From positions 1-46,108 of the forward strand of contig JABANP010000428.1 in the NCBI GenBank assembly GCA_013115135.1: 46,108 nt of DNA, written 5' to 3'. The notes under the pieces were generated by a model. That model was given only the letters and a program-made list of their open reading frames with translations. It made no database searches and was not told the DNA's origin. Position numbers and translations under genes: made by a program. This document shows, piece by piece, positions 22,229 to 32,690 of the stretch. Positions within the stretch are counted from its first letter, which is position 1, and each line of letters starts with the position of its first letter. The stretch is from Perkinsus olseni. Its lineage: Eukaryota; Perkinsozoa; Perkinsida; Perkinsidae.

Positions 22229-24248
22229 ATGGCCGATAGTTCCTTGTTTTACATATTATCGATGCTCTCCAGCGACTATACCTACCTTCTGGCTATCACA
22301 ATAGTGACTATAGTCGTGGCAGTTGTGGGGAAGTGCCTGTTTGACCGGGCTATGCGCTTGAGATCAGGTAGTCGTGGTGATGGTTGGGCCCTTCGAGGCA
22401 GTTTGCCGTCGAAGATCGGTATCACCTTCACGCGAATGGATCTGAACCCAGTTTGCTCAGGTTTTGGTCCACGGCCGATGACCTGGATGGAAGAGCACAT
22501 GTTGCAATGTGACTGTTTCCCTAAGGAGGCTAACCTCCCGCCAACCTGTAATGTTATTAACTGCGCAGTCCTTTTCAAAGACTCTATGCCTAGTAGAGGA
22601 GCAATCGAGAAAGTTGTGGAGGAGAAGGTGAGCCGAAGAGCAATGTAGACGCGTGCCGCGACGCATTATTTCATCAGTTACTTCCCTTCACCCGTTTTTC
22701 GAGTGTCCCTGATGTCGAGACTCATAGCTGGAAACCTGTAGATAATATCGACTTATCAGACCATATATTCACCAGCGAGCCAATGGAAAGTCGTGGTGCC
22801 CTAGACGATAAGATCCAGGAGGTAGGAATTTAGTCTTGGCAGGGCTCACAACAGTCACCATTGCCCTTCACTCAGATTATCAATCAGCCACTACCTACTG
22901 ATAGGCCGCTGTGGAGGATTCATTTGCTGCCTGCCGCCAAAGACGCTGTTGGAGTGAAGGACTGCATGTTCTTCAGATCTCATCATACTATCGGGGATGG
23001 ATTCAGCCTGGTAAATGATTGCATGCGTCAACTAAGTCCACTCGACGTGAGATTGTTTCAGGTGCAAGTCCTGGAGAAGACCGCGACGAATCTTGACGGA
23101 AGTGCCATCACATTCACTAATCCTAAGGAAAAGAAGCCTATAAAGCTGAATCCTTTGGCCAAGCCTATATACGCTGTGCTGTACTCACTGGAATGGGTAG
23201 TGCTGTTGAATTGGGGCATCATCATCATCAGCATCATGGCTGCGGCTGTCGTCTAATGGCCTAGTCTCAGTTACGCTCAGCCCTCGCCTTCGCTCTTCAA
23301 AACACCAAGTGCTTCGAGTCTGAGTATGGATTCAACTCTTCCCTCACGCACCGTAAAGGTGGTCTACGATACAGCGGACATCGGAAGTCAATTTGCTTCG
23401 AGCCGTTCTCTCTGGACTACGTCAAAGCCATCAAGAATAATTCTCCCAAGAAGGTAGCACGCATGATGTTCTCTTTGCGGCTGCTTGCAGTGCTTGACTT
23501 GGTTATTATCGGTTAGGCTACTGTCAATGACGTGTTACTGGGGGCGATGGTTGGTGCTATGAAAAGGTATGGTGGAGACGCTGTGGATGACAAGACGATC
23601 ATGAGGATGCTGATACCAGTCGCGGCTCCACTTGAATTCGGCGCCAATCCTCCGGCTGAAGGAGATAGACTGGGCAATAACTGGTCATTCTGCAGTGTGG
23701 ACCTAAGCTCGGTAATGATCGACGTACCTTATCGTTATCACCCACCACGTGCTGATTTCAGGCCATTAAATCGAAGGATTCCGTCTCACGAGTATTAGCC
23801 ACTGGGGCGAGTATGAATCGTATCAAACGGTCTCTTCTATCACCGGCGTCAATGTTCATTACCAACAAAGTGATGCCTCTCGTCCCTTCATTCTTTGCTA
23901 AGAATTCTAGCAGAGATCTTTTCGCTCGAAACTCCGTTGTATTTTCTAATGTTCCTGGCGCCCAACAGCCATGTTGTTTCGCTGGGAGGGAGGTCGACCT
24001 AATCTATCCCATATTCCCCAACCTCATCGATCAAGTAATACTAGTCACATTGTAGACGCCAGGGAGTGCTTCAGGGAGTCTTGCTTGTTCTATGTCAGGT
24101 AATCGTCCTGTCTTACAATGGGAAGTTGATGCTCAACATGGTTGTGGATCCCGATGTTGTGAAAGAATATGACAAGCTGGAAGGCTACTACCGAGAAGAG
24201 CTGCTGGACATGGGTCAACGCCTCGGCGTTCGCGATGTTCAGCTTTAG
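22229..24248 (+). CDS. WS/DGAT-type O-acyltransferase (wax ester synthase/diacylglycerol acyltransferase)
   Basis: Seven exons in phase 0: 22229-22627, 22678-22821, 22876-23196, 23271-23453, 23517-23696, 23762-24034, 24099-24248; about 549 residues. The family transfers fatty acyl groups from acyl-CoA to diacylglycerol or fatty alcohol, making storage lipid. Marks: an N-terminal membrane span (about 17-34, LLAITIVTIVVAVVG), PMTWMEEHM, the active-site HHxxxDG as HHTIGDG (217-223), TVNDVLLGAMVGAMKRYG, VVFSNVPGAQQP, and the C-terminal VIVLSYNGKLMLNMVVDPD. A 51-bp stretch in exon 3 (23011-23061) begins with GTAAAT, ends with TTTCAG, has no stop and is a multiple of three; it is either a retained intron or a 17-residue insert right after the catalytic motif. 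The exon 3 end and exon 4 start are the least certain. A second, disrupted copy lies at 40813-42925. Confidence 0.9.
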
Positions 24249-24592
24249 AGCCCTTGAGAGGTTCTTCATGTTGGTGCTGCCTTACGGCTAGCATCATAGA
24301 TTTGTATGTGTTTACTAACACTTGGAGCATCATCAGAGTAATTGCCTGCCACCTGCTGTGTGCAAGCATCGTTGAAACGTGCTCCTTTCTTCATTATATC
24401 ATATATTCAGCTGATGTGCGATACACCCCGAGTCGATGTCCATACCAACCCTGTTAGCGTGCCCTCAGTCTTTCGCTTACACTTCGTTGTGGAGTTATCT
24501 ATGTTTGGAGCTCTCGGGACTTCACCGCTGGCAGGGCTTTCAGCGTGTGTCATGTTGTCTTGACGCAGCTACTTTATGTGGTTAAGAGACGG
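24249..24592. other. Intergenic, nothing supported
   Basis: About 345 bp between the acyltransferase stop and the next gene on the same strand. No repeat, RNA or convincing frame was seen. A short AG-containing stretch before 24593 could supply the trans-splice acceptor for the next gene. Confidence 0.4.
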
Positions 24593-26484
24593 ATGAGCTC
24601 CCCACCTCAGTACACCTCCGAGCAGCTCGACAGGGACACCCGACGCCCACCGTCTCCCTCCCATGTTGTGGATGCGTTCTTGCGCATGGCTGCGTCTGAG
24701 TCCGCCACGGCTCCAGGTGGAGATATTCTTGGGTATGAAGGTGGCTTTGGAGGTCATGCGGAGAGGCGAAGATTGAATCATTCCGACGAGGGCGCCTCGA
24801 ACCCTGTCTGGGAGCATTATCAGCATGCTCAGCGCCAGGGGCACTTCGGCGAGCGCAATGAGGAAAGCCGGCGGAAAGGGAAGGGCCACGGAAAAGGGAA
24901 GTACTCGCAGGTGGGCCCTCTCTAGTAGCCATAGCTGCTTATGAGATATGTTGTGGTGTCAGGGTGGCAAGAGGCGTGCGTCTGGCGGATCACCCGGGAA
25001 CGATTGGAGTGGGAGTGGTATTCAGAACGCTAACCGTGGTCGAAAAGGGAGTGGCCGCAGTGGGGGAAATAATTATCACAAAACGTACACACCGAAGGTC
25101 GCGGGTGGCATGCTTGATCTGGAGAATGTCCCTGTGACTGATGAAGAATGGGGCGAAGGAGTAAGAACGTACGACTCAGCCGTCAATAGTCTTATTTGTA
25201 GGCACTAATGCTCACCCAGGACAGCCCGCCTTCAACGACACTAAGCGGTGAAGACGCGGCGGAATTCAAGCTTCCTAGGGTTCCAGAGCATACGCCTGCA
25301 CCTCAAGTGACTTGCTGCTCGGGTTTCCTCTCTTCATTGCATTCATGAATCTTTCTCAGCTTGCGCCATCGAGCTCACCACTCGATCTACCGCTGCTTCC
25401 ACCAAATGGATCACACCCGAGCTCCTCGCAAGCCGAGCCGTCACAGCAGGTAAGGTCTGGCACTCCAGTATGCTCGATGCCCTTCTTCGGTCACAAGCGT
25501 ATTTGCAGTTGGACGTTGACCCTGATGTTCTACGAGCTACCCTCGAAGCGCTCAGCGTTGGGAGCCCTGCGATACCCTCGGCGGAGACTTCCTCGTTATC
25601 TCATGAAGTGAGGGTGTAGAGACTCGGTCGCGTCTTCTGACTGGCCTCTTGTGAAGTTTTGAGGCTCTCCGCTCCAGATATCCGTTCACGAGGATTCTGC
25701 TGACCCGAATCATGACGCGGGTGCTACAACAGGTGGACCACGTCTGCGTGTGGACAAAGAAGTAGCATCTCCGGGTTCCCAAGACTCGCTGCACTTCGCG
25801 TCTTTTAGGCTGCAATGCGTATCATTTGTCACTACGCGGGCTTGAGGAGGCCCCGGAAGCCGACCAACCCTCCCACCTTTCCAAGCGGTCCTTAAAAGTG
25901 GATTCGTGGAGGCCCGTCGTTTTCTATCGCTTGTCTTTAATAGAGTCCAGACCATTGCCGTCATATCATGCCCACACCTTTCTTATACCATAGGGCTACG
26001 ATTGCTTTTGGTTCACAAGTTAACTGTTTCTTGTGATCTTACTTGTATGTGTTAGTCTGCGATGACGATCGCACACTCTCATACTTCTTGCGTCACGTCG
26101 GAGGCCTTCATCGATGTGAGTAAATGGGAACGTTCGCTCACAAGAAACATTTTGCATGACTCAGGGGTACGAGCACTCGTTGGAATGGACCATCACCACT
26201 TGATTTTGGCGTAAGTAGCTCCTCACTAGTCACTTTCGGGATCCTTTCTGTTGATGTTCCCGCTGAGGTGTTCTAGGCTGTTGAATGGGGACAATATAGA
26301 GGCAATTGACAAAGACGTAATTTCTTATCGTGAATTCTGCCTGAGACCATCCTGTGATAATACGACCAGCATGACCAATATTGCAAGAAAAACACGCCCC
26401 ATAACGATGATGCGACCCAGATATCTCAGGATGCAACCTCAAGCTTATTTATATTTGTTGCCTCGCCGAGCAATGTGGCGATGA
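24593..26484 (+). CDS. Unrecognised Gly/Lys/Arg-rich protein (5' exons firm, 3' end unresolved)
   Basis: No family recognised. Firm phase 0 exons: 24593-24910, 24963-25160 and 25220-25306; probable ones are 25360-25449 and 25509-25608, also phase 0. The N-terminus starts MSSPPQYTSEQLDRDTRR; exons 1-2 end in low-complexity basic sequence (RRKGKGHGKGKY, then GNDWSGSGIQNANRGRKGSG), a composition common in RNA-binding disordered regions. An acidic segment DLENVPVTDEEWGEG follows. The sequence YTSEQL resembles the start of a YxxxxL-phi eIF4E-binding motif, but the last position is Asp, so I do not claim it. Between 25360 and 25530 another frame reads WITPELLASRAVTAGKVW and looks equally protein-like, so one splice choice is open. 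Further exons at about 26057-26118, 26166-26211 and 26279-26480 (SYFLRHVGGLHRW, VRALVGMDHHHLILA, LLNGDNIEAIDKD) join in frame and suggest a helical repeat region; they may belong to this gene or to a second one. Confidence 0.5.
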
Positions 26485-27213
26485 TAGGGGCCGGTGGATT
26501 CATCATATCACTACCTTGGACGACGATCATAACGCCATAAAGGAAACATGGCGAGCAGGCTCAATGTATCGCTGACAGTGCCTCTAGTGGTGTAGTCATG
26601 GGAATCAATTCTGGAGATGCGATATCCGGCCTTCTCGTATTGCTATTGCGTTGGTTCCTAGGGCAACACTTTATTCTCAGTATGATACTCATCTATGATG
26701 AGTCATTATCGATTGATTGGCGGGACTGGTGCCATGCGTGCGGGGCCGCACGGTGCAGCGGCTCTGATGCTGCTATGCTCGCTCAAAGTGAAGCCGGAGT
26801 GGGCTCGCAGAGCGTTATTGCATCAACCGCATCTGAAGCTAGTGAGTCGTGAGCTTTTTCATCGAGCATTACTGCAGATAATGGCTACACAATTCTTGAG
26901 TTATTTTAGGCACTGTCATCTCGCCTCACTATCAGTTCCTCACGATGACAAGGCTCGCGTTCATTCGGTCAATCTTTCGTGGCATTTCGCGGTGGTGGTT
27001 TCCAACCTGCTTTTCCAACCTGACTAGCGGTTTTATAGCCCGTAGTGCTTCGCACTCGGAGAGTGAAATGACTGTAAATCGAAGTGAAGATTGACAGGTA
27101 GAGTACACGCTCTCGTTCCGCCGAATCGAGATATTCCAGCCAGTTCCGAGGATAGCTGGTGAACTCACGATGGGTTATGTTGTCTGTTAGACCGTTCTCA
27201 GTTTACATCTGTC
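26485..27213 (+). other. Region with a possible coding exon upstream of the kinase
   Basis: About 730 bp. The frame within about 26700-26850 (plus) reads LIGGTGAMRAGPHGAAALMLLCSLKVKPEWARRALLHQP in pieces; it looks like an alpha-helical repeat and may be a further exon of the gene starting at 24593. The rest, 27030-27213, shows nothing until the AG 12 nt before the kinase start at 27214. Confidence 0.35.
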
Positions 27214-29006
27214 ATGGGTAACACCTCTATAGCACAGATCATGGACCCTCTCAGTTTATGCCAGAATCCACCACTCCCCGAGGACGAGCACTCCACTCAG
27301 TCTATAAAGGCCTCCTCTGACTTTCTCCTGCCTCTTGAAGGCAACCTTCCTGCGACTGAACCCGTTTACATCCCACCAGAGAGGGCCGTGAGAGCGGTTT
27401 TCGCAATACATCGAGACATTGCCTTTGATAGAATTTACCGTAAAGTGAAAGCGCTCGGCAAAGGTAGCTACGGTGATGTCTATCTAGCGGAGGAGATTGA
27501 CGCTGCTGGGCGGTTGGTGGCAGTGAAGGAACTGGTTGATGGATCGAGTCCGGCTGAAGAGGGACCCGCCATCAGATCCTACTCCACCGAGATATCGGCA
27601 CTCTCGGCTCTGCCGCCGCATCCAAGAATCGTCCGTGTTTTCGAAGTGAGGTAACATGGACGCGCTCGCTGGTCGTCCCCAGCAGTCATCAACGGCTGGC
27701 TGTTTTTGTACCGCCATTCTTTCGGCTTCATGCATTCATGTCTGGTTTGATTTTAGGCTTTCGAGAACGACGACGGGATGTACCAAATTGTCATGGAACC
27801 GTGTTGGGGCGGCGAGCTCTATGATCATATAGTACATACTGCACGCAAACGTCCATCGGTGGCTCGAGGATTGCCGGAAGCAGAGGTGAGTTGGGCCGTC
27901 CGGGCTGACGGCTCAACGTTGGCCGCTGATGTTCGGTCCACTGGTAGGCATCATCCTTGATGCGTCAAGTTCTCGAGGCTCTCGCCTTCGTCCATGCAAG
28001 ACATATAGTGCATCGTGATGTGAAAGCAGAGAACTTCCTTTTCGTAGACGAGAACGACAGAAGCCGGTTGAAGCTCTGCGATTTCGGCGCGGCTGCCAGT
28101 CTCAGGGCTGTAGCTGGAGGAAAGGCCAAGGGTCGCATAGGGACTCTGTCATATGCTGCGCCTGAGGTGTAGGAAAGCGTCTCGCCGGAGCCGATGGGAG
28201 TGATGAGCCACCCAGATACCGTTCCAAAGGCGCCGACACGAGGAGCGACATGTGGTCTGCCGGGGTTGTCTTATACGTAATGCTGTGTGCCGCCTCCCCC
28301 TTCCGACAGTCCGGGGACAGGTCCACTAAGGTCTTAACGTATTCATCTGACAGGCCGCTGGCTGTAGCTGCTAATAGGTGGTCGTGCATCGTGTCAAAGC
28401 TGGAAGCTTCATTAGAAACAGGCCAGCCTGGCACAATCTAAGTGAGGCTGCTGTGGATCTCGTTACGCGTCTCTTGATCGTGGAACCATCCCAGGTAGAC
28501 AAACTTTTCCGCGTCCCTTCGTTAGGCATGGCTCTCCTCAGCGACTTACTGCTGCCGAGGCACTGCGCCATCCTTTCATACGTGCAGCATCTCCTTCGAA
28601 CACTCTCTGTATATCAACTCCTTCGACGAGGAGGAAGCTGGGGCGGTACTTGGCTCTTCCACCGCAGCGGAAGGAGCTGCTCCGCACTGCGGCGAGTCTC
28701 GTTCCGGAGTCGCAGCTTGGAGACATGTCACGACTTTTTGCAGCAGCAGATTTGGATCATGATGGGCGGGTCGATCTCAACGAGCTGGAATCACTCGTGA
28801 CCGGCGATGGAATGAACCCATCACCCCTCGAAACCACCAGCTCTATGGCGCATGGCCACTGGGACCTCATTTTCGATTATCTGGATTTCATTGTTGCGAT
28901 AGACGGGGCGGTGACTTCAGAGAAGCTCAACTCACTGTCTCCGGCAATAGCGCGCTCCTCGAGGTCGTGCGGGTTCCTGGTGGAAGCGCCGCCTGTTCTC
29001 GAATGA
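27214..29006 (+). CDS. Calcium-dependent-type Ser/Thr protein kinase with EF-hand tail (CDPK-like)
   Basis: Six exons: 27214-27645, 27757-27885, 27948-28168, 28216-28330, 28378-28494, 28542-29006; 1479 nt, 492 residues. It starts MGNTS, a good N-myristoylation site, so membrane anchoring is likely. The kinase domain is complete: LGKGSYGDVY (81-90), VAVKEL with Lys105, HRDVKAEN (209-216), CDFG with Asp232, SYAAPE, then DTRSDMWSAGVVLYVML and LTAAEALRHPFI. A junction segment of about 50 residues leads to one canonical EF-hand loop, DLDHDGRVDLNE (408-419), with acidic residues at positions 1, 3, 5 and 12. A second helix reads DYLDFIVA, but no second calcium loop is clear, whereas typical CDPKs have four. 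It is either a reduced CDPK or has a missed exon. Calcium-triggered signalling is inferred from the architecture. A disrupted mirror copy lies at 36030-37825. Confidence 0.88.
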
Positions 29007-30047
29007 TATGATCTCGGTCCAGCAGTTGTGCTTAAGATGACGCATGTATCTCGGCGACCAGCCTTCTAGTGGCACGGTACCACTGGTACCTGATCACATA
29101 TGTGATTCGTGGCAAATCGTTCGTACCAAACGTCCATCTTTCGCACATCGTCCATTGAATCTATCCCTGTTATTATCAAAAGGGCACTCAGTGGTGTTCT
29201 TTTGTTTTACTGGTAGGATAGAAGTCGGAGTCGTGTTCTTCTTGGGTGGATAATACGCCGCAGATAAATTCATTTCTCGGAGACGCCGATTGTGTACGGT
29301 TGTGTTTCTTCTGCCCGACACCCGAATTCCGGACCAGCATAATTGATCTTACACACGCTGGAGGCAACGAGCCAATGTAATATCAGAGAACGACCAATTA
29401 CCATATGAGGACTGAGTGGAAGGTCTCGCATTTCGTGTCCCAAGTGGCTCAAGTCCCAAGAAGCTCTAGTTCCGAGTCAGCTTGTGTGCCTGAGCGCCGA
29501 ATCTTTGGGAGTTCTAGGCTTAGCTCGCATATCACTCGACGGATTCGAGTTTCGAACTTCATCGGTCGAGCCGCATCGGCGTGCTATTCCCCTCTTCAGT
29601 ATCAGCATATCCTCGATCCTTGATGAGTCACGAATCGTGAGTCCGTTACTGAGCGTGTGAGAGGGGGATGTCTTAGGTGGATTTCAATAATATTGGGAAT
29701 TTTTTGCCGTTTATGTCTTCGTCGAGTCACCTGGGACAAGCATGGTCTTGCAGGGGAATCTGCATGTACGCTGTCGGATCATGTGAACGGAATTCTGCAG
29801 CCAACTCTGCGAAGTATTTCTCACTATCTTAGGTCAAGTTCCAGTTCTGAGTTAACGAAGACGATGATGCCATCGGACACGCTTGCTGCATGAGATAAAA
29901 TGGAATGTCATGCAACCCAATTGAATGCATGATGTTTCTCTAGTCTCGGTAGGGTCACTGCTAACGCAACTTTTCAGCCGTCACATCACGAATCACGCCA
30001 AACAATCTGATAACGAAAGACGTAATCTCGATAACATCATATCGCGT
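29007..30047. other. Intergenic in left arm; palindromic sites near 29076-29106
   Basis: About 1 kb with no supported gene. It holds two GGTACC sites three bases apart (29076-29090), immediately followed by the perfect 14-bp palindrome ATCACATATGTGAT (29093-29106), about 70-100 bp past the kinase stop. Frames such as 29405-29623 (plus) and 29657-29893 (plus) have no domain or signal peptide. The same content is mirrored in the right arm at 34990-36029. Confidence 0.5.
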
Positions 30048-30429
30048 AACACATAATCACCCTTCTCCGACATACGGTCACATGATAACATCTATTGCAG
30101 TTGCATCTTACTTGCGCATAGCTTTCTTCTCACGTGGGCCGATGCTTCTCTCTACGAGTCAGCTTCCGCGCCAACTTCTTGAGTCCCTTTAAGCCACCCT
30201 TAGCCGCTTTCCCTTTGCCACGCTCCATATTAGCGGCGCTGGCTGTCTCACGGTCCCAGTCTTTTAAATTAGACCTGCCGACGCCGTGTTCGAACTGTGC
30301 ATCCCTTGTGTTAGGTTCGAGGATCATCTTATCACGTATGAGAGATGCAGCAGGGTTTTCCATGGTCACCGAAAGGACATCACCCACCTTGAAGTAGGTC
30401 AGCTTCTTCATCGTCTTGGCTCCCTCGTT
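30048..30429 (+). repeat. Left copy of the 382-bp block that is flipped between the arms
   Basis: This block is identical, in the same orientation, to 34608-34989, although everything around it is in inverted orientation in the right arm. Its ends are AAC (30048-30050) and GTT (30427-30429), which are reverse complements, so the junctions look the same after flipping. The block covers the last 300 nt of the secreted-protein frame (30981-30130) and about 80 bp beyond its stop. Confidence 0.95.
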
Positions 30430-30981
30430 CTTTGGCCTTGCGGTCACGCGTTCGGCCCTACCGTCCTTCACATCAACCTCAAGTTTCATAGAGTCTGCTT
30501 TTTCGCCAGAATACGTACCGTCCTCGATATGCATAGGGTCAGAACTGGTAGTGATCCAGAAGTCGTGGTTCTCGCATATCCTGTTTAGGTCAGCAACAAC
30601 TTCTGGATCAGGCGGGCTCAAAGAGGTGAAACAGTCTTCGGTCTCATTGGCGACCAACGATGCGGAGTATCTCGTCTGTTTCATCGTCTTATCTTCTACA
30701 CGATTAATCCACGCGTATCGGACTGGAAACATGTCGGAAATCGTGCTATATTGTGTTGCTGATATGCATTGGAACCCATCATCCATCGTGGTAGTGAATC
30801 GTGTACGTAACTCAGCAACCCTCTCTTTTGGTTCGATATAGTAACGACTCCCAGTCTCTTTGCTGATAGCGAACAACCATTCTACTGGTCTATCTCGGCT
30901 ACCGTAGGCTAGACTGACTGCTAGAGAGATGACCACTTTTCTGAGGCTATGCATCGCGGCAATGATTAAAACGAACTGCAC
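30130..30981 (-). CDS. Secreted-looking protein with strongly cationic C-terminal tail
   Basis: Open frame of 283 codons without introns; the more likely start is the Met at residue 10 (30954), which gives a signal peptide (MHSLRKVVISLAVSLAYG). I recognise no family. The body (about 25-190) is acidic to neutral with three cysteines and one NxT site. The segment at about 195-215 reads TYFKVGDVLSVTMENPA. The last 30 residues are rich in Lys/Arg/Gly/Leu (KGGLKGLKKLARKLTRR) and would form a cationic amphipathic helix. The tail could bind membranes, nucleic acid or host surface; I do not assign it a function. The mirror copy in the right arm lost this tail because of the flipped block. The two copies point away from the repeat axis, with about 3.1 kb between their 5' ends. 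Confidence 0.6.
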   Translation of the reverse strand: MQFVLIIAAMHSLRKVVISLAVSLAYGSRDRPVEWLFAISKETGSRYYIEPKERVAELRTRFTTTMDDGFQCISATQYSTISDMFPVRYAWINRVEDKTMKQTRYSASLVANETEDCFTSLSPPDPEVVADLNRICENHDFWITTSSDPMHIEDGTYSGEKADSMKLEVDVKDGRAERVTARPKNEGAKTMKKLTYFKVGDVLSVTMENPAASLIRDKMILEPNTRDAQFEHGVGRSNLKDWDRETASAANMERGKGKAAKGGLKGLKKLARKLTRREKHRPT

Positions 30982-32345
30982 TGGTGAGGCGAATCAGTTG
31001 CCGGATCAATGATAGTACAACTCAAGCAGCCAAATCGGGGGTTCGCGGAAAACTGTAAGCGCTCGATACCAGGGGCGAGCGAGCACGAAGTGCTCAGAAC
31101 CTCATCCGAAAGTTCCGAGACGGGAGGCGACGACAGTCCCTTGGGGAAATTCATTTTCCTCTTTCGGTAACTTGGTTGTAGTCGCTGGTGATGAGTACGC
31201 GTGTTATAATTCTTCTTCATTCCGAGGATTTGTGATTGGCCATTCAGGGAGGAGTACTACAAGCCGAGCACTTCAAGCCACCTAGGTTCTTTAATGCTGA
31301 ATTTCTGTGGTCCGATTGAACGTCTGCTTATTCTCCGAGGTTCGGAAGCGCTCCTTCGAACTTTAAAGAGTCCGTGAATTCATCAAACCGTTTGATTCAA
31401 ACGCGAGACGTGGTATTTCAAGATTGAGCTCGAAGGTCGCTTCGTACCGAGCCTTCTAGCTTGATTTGAAATCGATAATTTCAAGATTTTTGGGGCTCGC
31501 CCGACCCGGGGCCGCCGGCCCGAGGGCGAGAAGACGCCGCGAGAATGTCGCCGGCGATCCACTCGAACTGGAATTCTCGGGCTCGGAAAACAAGGCATTC
31601 TTCTCGACTCTTGCCCCGTCGCATGGCCTCGGTCTCGGATGTATATTGCTGTTGGCCTTCATTCCCCTTGCCCCTCTGACTTCCCTTTGACTGAACACTA
31701 GACACCGTAGACATAGTGTAACTCTCACAGTTAGCAGCAACAGAGAGAGATAGAGATAACAACAGGGATGCCGTCGGCTGCAAGGTGCAGCCCTCAGCTA
31801 TAATCGATCAACAGCGCAAGAAACGGCGAATGATTGGTCATGGCGACTGTAGCGAGGTACCGCTTGCAATATCTTCCGTTGAATACAACTCATCGATCGC
31901 TTACGCTTCAATCTCAAAAAACGTACCCCGTTGAAAAATGTTTCATACGTGACAAACTGCTAGCGGCTCCCGTGATGTGCTCACTATGTACCCGAACTCG
32001 ATAGATTGTGATGTAGGCTACACCATGTAGCATTGAGTTGATCCCTCTATTCGATTAAGTTGAGAGCACTCGTGGTGAGCATGAGTTCGGGTGAGCATTC
32101 GCGATTGTTCAATCCGACACGCGTGATGATCAGCTGTGTTCCTCTGTCGGTCATCCATTGCTCTTCCGTTCACATTGTAGGTAGCCATTATCATACATCA
32201 GGTTATCTACGCCCAGCGGCTTGGGGATTGGGATACGACGAGTGAACAGCGGGCTTTGTTAAGAGTGGAGGGGAGGTAAGCTGTAGATTCGAGTAGAGTC
32301 GCGCAACAGGAGAATCCAGGAAACGAGCTTTCAAGAATTATGCCG
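30982..32345. other. Innermost 1.4 kb of the left arm
   Basis: Nearly identical to its mirror at 32691-34082; differences are homopolymer-length changes in the outer part (for example a C run and a T run just upstream of the secreted protein) and I saw none in the inner 1.3 kb. Short frames (31481-31783 minus with a hydrophobic N-terminus, 31466-31690 plus, 32060-32245 plus) overlap in different frames and are intact in both arms only because the sequence is identical, so they are not evidence of coding. Two small hairpins are visible: TTGAAAT/ATTTCAA around 31470-31488 and TCAAACCGTTTGA at 31383-31395. It should include the 5' region of the secreted-protein gene. Confidence 0.5.
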
Positions 32346-32690
32346 AAATCATCTTCGCTCAACACTCAAGACGAGTGAACGTCACATGCTTCGGCCATTA
32401 TGTTCGCTTCATTCTCCATATCCGCGGCAACATACATATTCCACAGCTTGCGAGCAGCAACCTCTCCAGCTTAGGTCCGCTTCTCAGTGAACCAGGCTGC
32501 GGTGCAGCCTACCGCCCCGCAACGGGGCCCCGGGCCCTGGCATGAACTTCGACTATAAGGGTGTGGTGCTGGTCCAAAAGTAACAGGGAGCTCTGATTCT
32601 GAGTCTGTGTGTAGATTCATACATGACCCGAAATGCAGGGACGGACACGGCTGGACTTCCCAGGCAGGACCGGCTAACCCTTACATAACC
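32346..32690. other. Asymmetric spacer at the repeat axis
   Basis: These 345 bp separate the arms and are not themselves palindromic. The geometric axis is at 32518. Close to it lie two hairpins: AGGCTGC-GGT-GCAGCCT (32494-32510) and GCCCCG-CAA-CGGGGC (32514-32528), followed by the GC-only palindromes GGGGCCCC and GGGCCC (32524-32537). No open frame, telomere repeat or sequencing-adapter-like sequence was seen. Confidence 0.9.
32494..32537. repeat. Tandem GC-rich hairpins at the symmetry axis
   Basis: Two perfect stem-loops with 3-nt loops (7-bp and 6-bp stems) lie four bases apart, followed by overlapping GC-only palindromes. Their centres (32502 and 32521) bracket the calculated axis of the inverted repeat (32518). 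Such structures can stall polymerases and start fold-back synthesis. Confidence 0.8.

Larger units (their letters stand above)
19141..32345 (+). repeat. Left arm of a giant inverted repeat
   Basis: The sequence from 19141 to 32345 recurs in reverse complement from 46108 back to 32691. The inner edge is ...GAATTATGCCG at 32345, matched by CGGCATAATTC from 32691. The outer edge cannot be seen, because the partner arm reaches the end of the window at the base matching 19141. Near the axis paired coordinates sum to 65036; at the outer end they sum to 65249, so the right arm is about 213 bp longer overall. The genes in this arm have open frames, so I use it as the reference copy. Confidence 0.97.

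Noticed and set aside
24608..24628. eIF4E-binding motif (YxxxxL-phi) in the Gly-rich protein
   Set aside because: The residue after Leu is Asp rather than hydrophobic, so the match is incomplete.
31456..31783. Overlapping frames of 74-100 codons, one with a hydrophobic N-terminus, intact in both arms
   Set aside because: They are intact in both arms only because this inner part is identical. Four frames overlap in different phases with low-complexity content, so conservation is not evidence of coding.
32060..32245. A 61-codon frame duplicated exactly at 32791-32976
   Set aside because: It has no signal, domain or splice context, and the duplication follows from the inverted repeat.
32346..32690. 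Missed long-read hairpin adapter as the origin of the palindrome
   Set aside because: The spacer shows no adapter-like sequence and is longer and less symmetric than an adapter. The fold-back idea in general is kept open in the findings.
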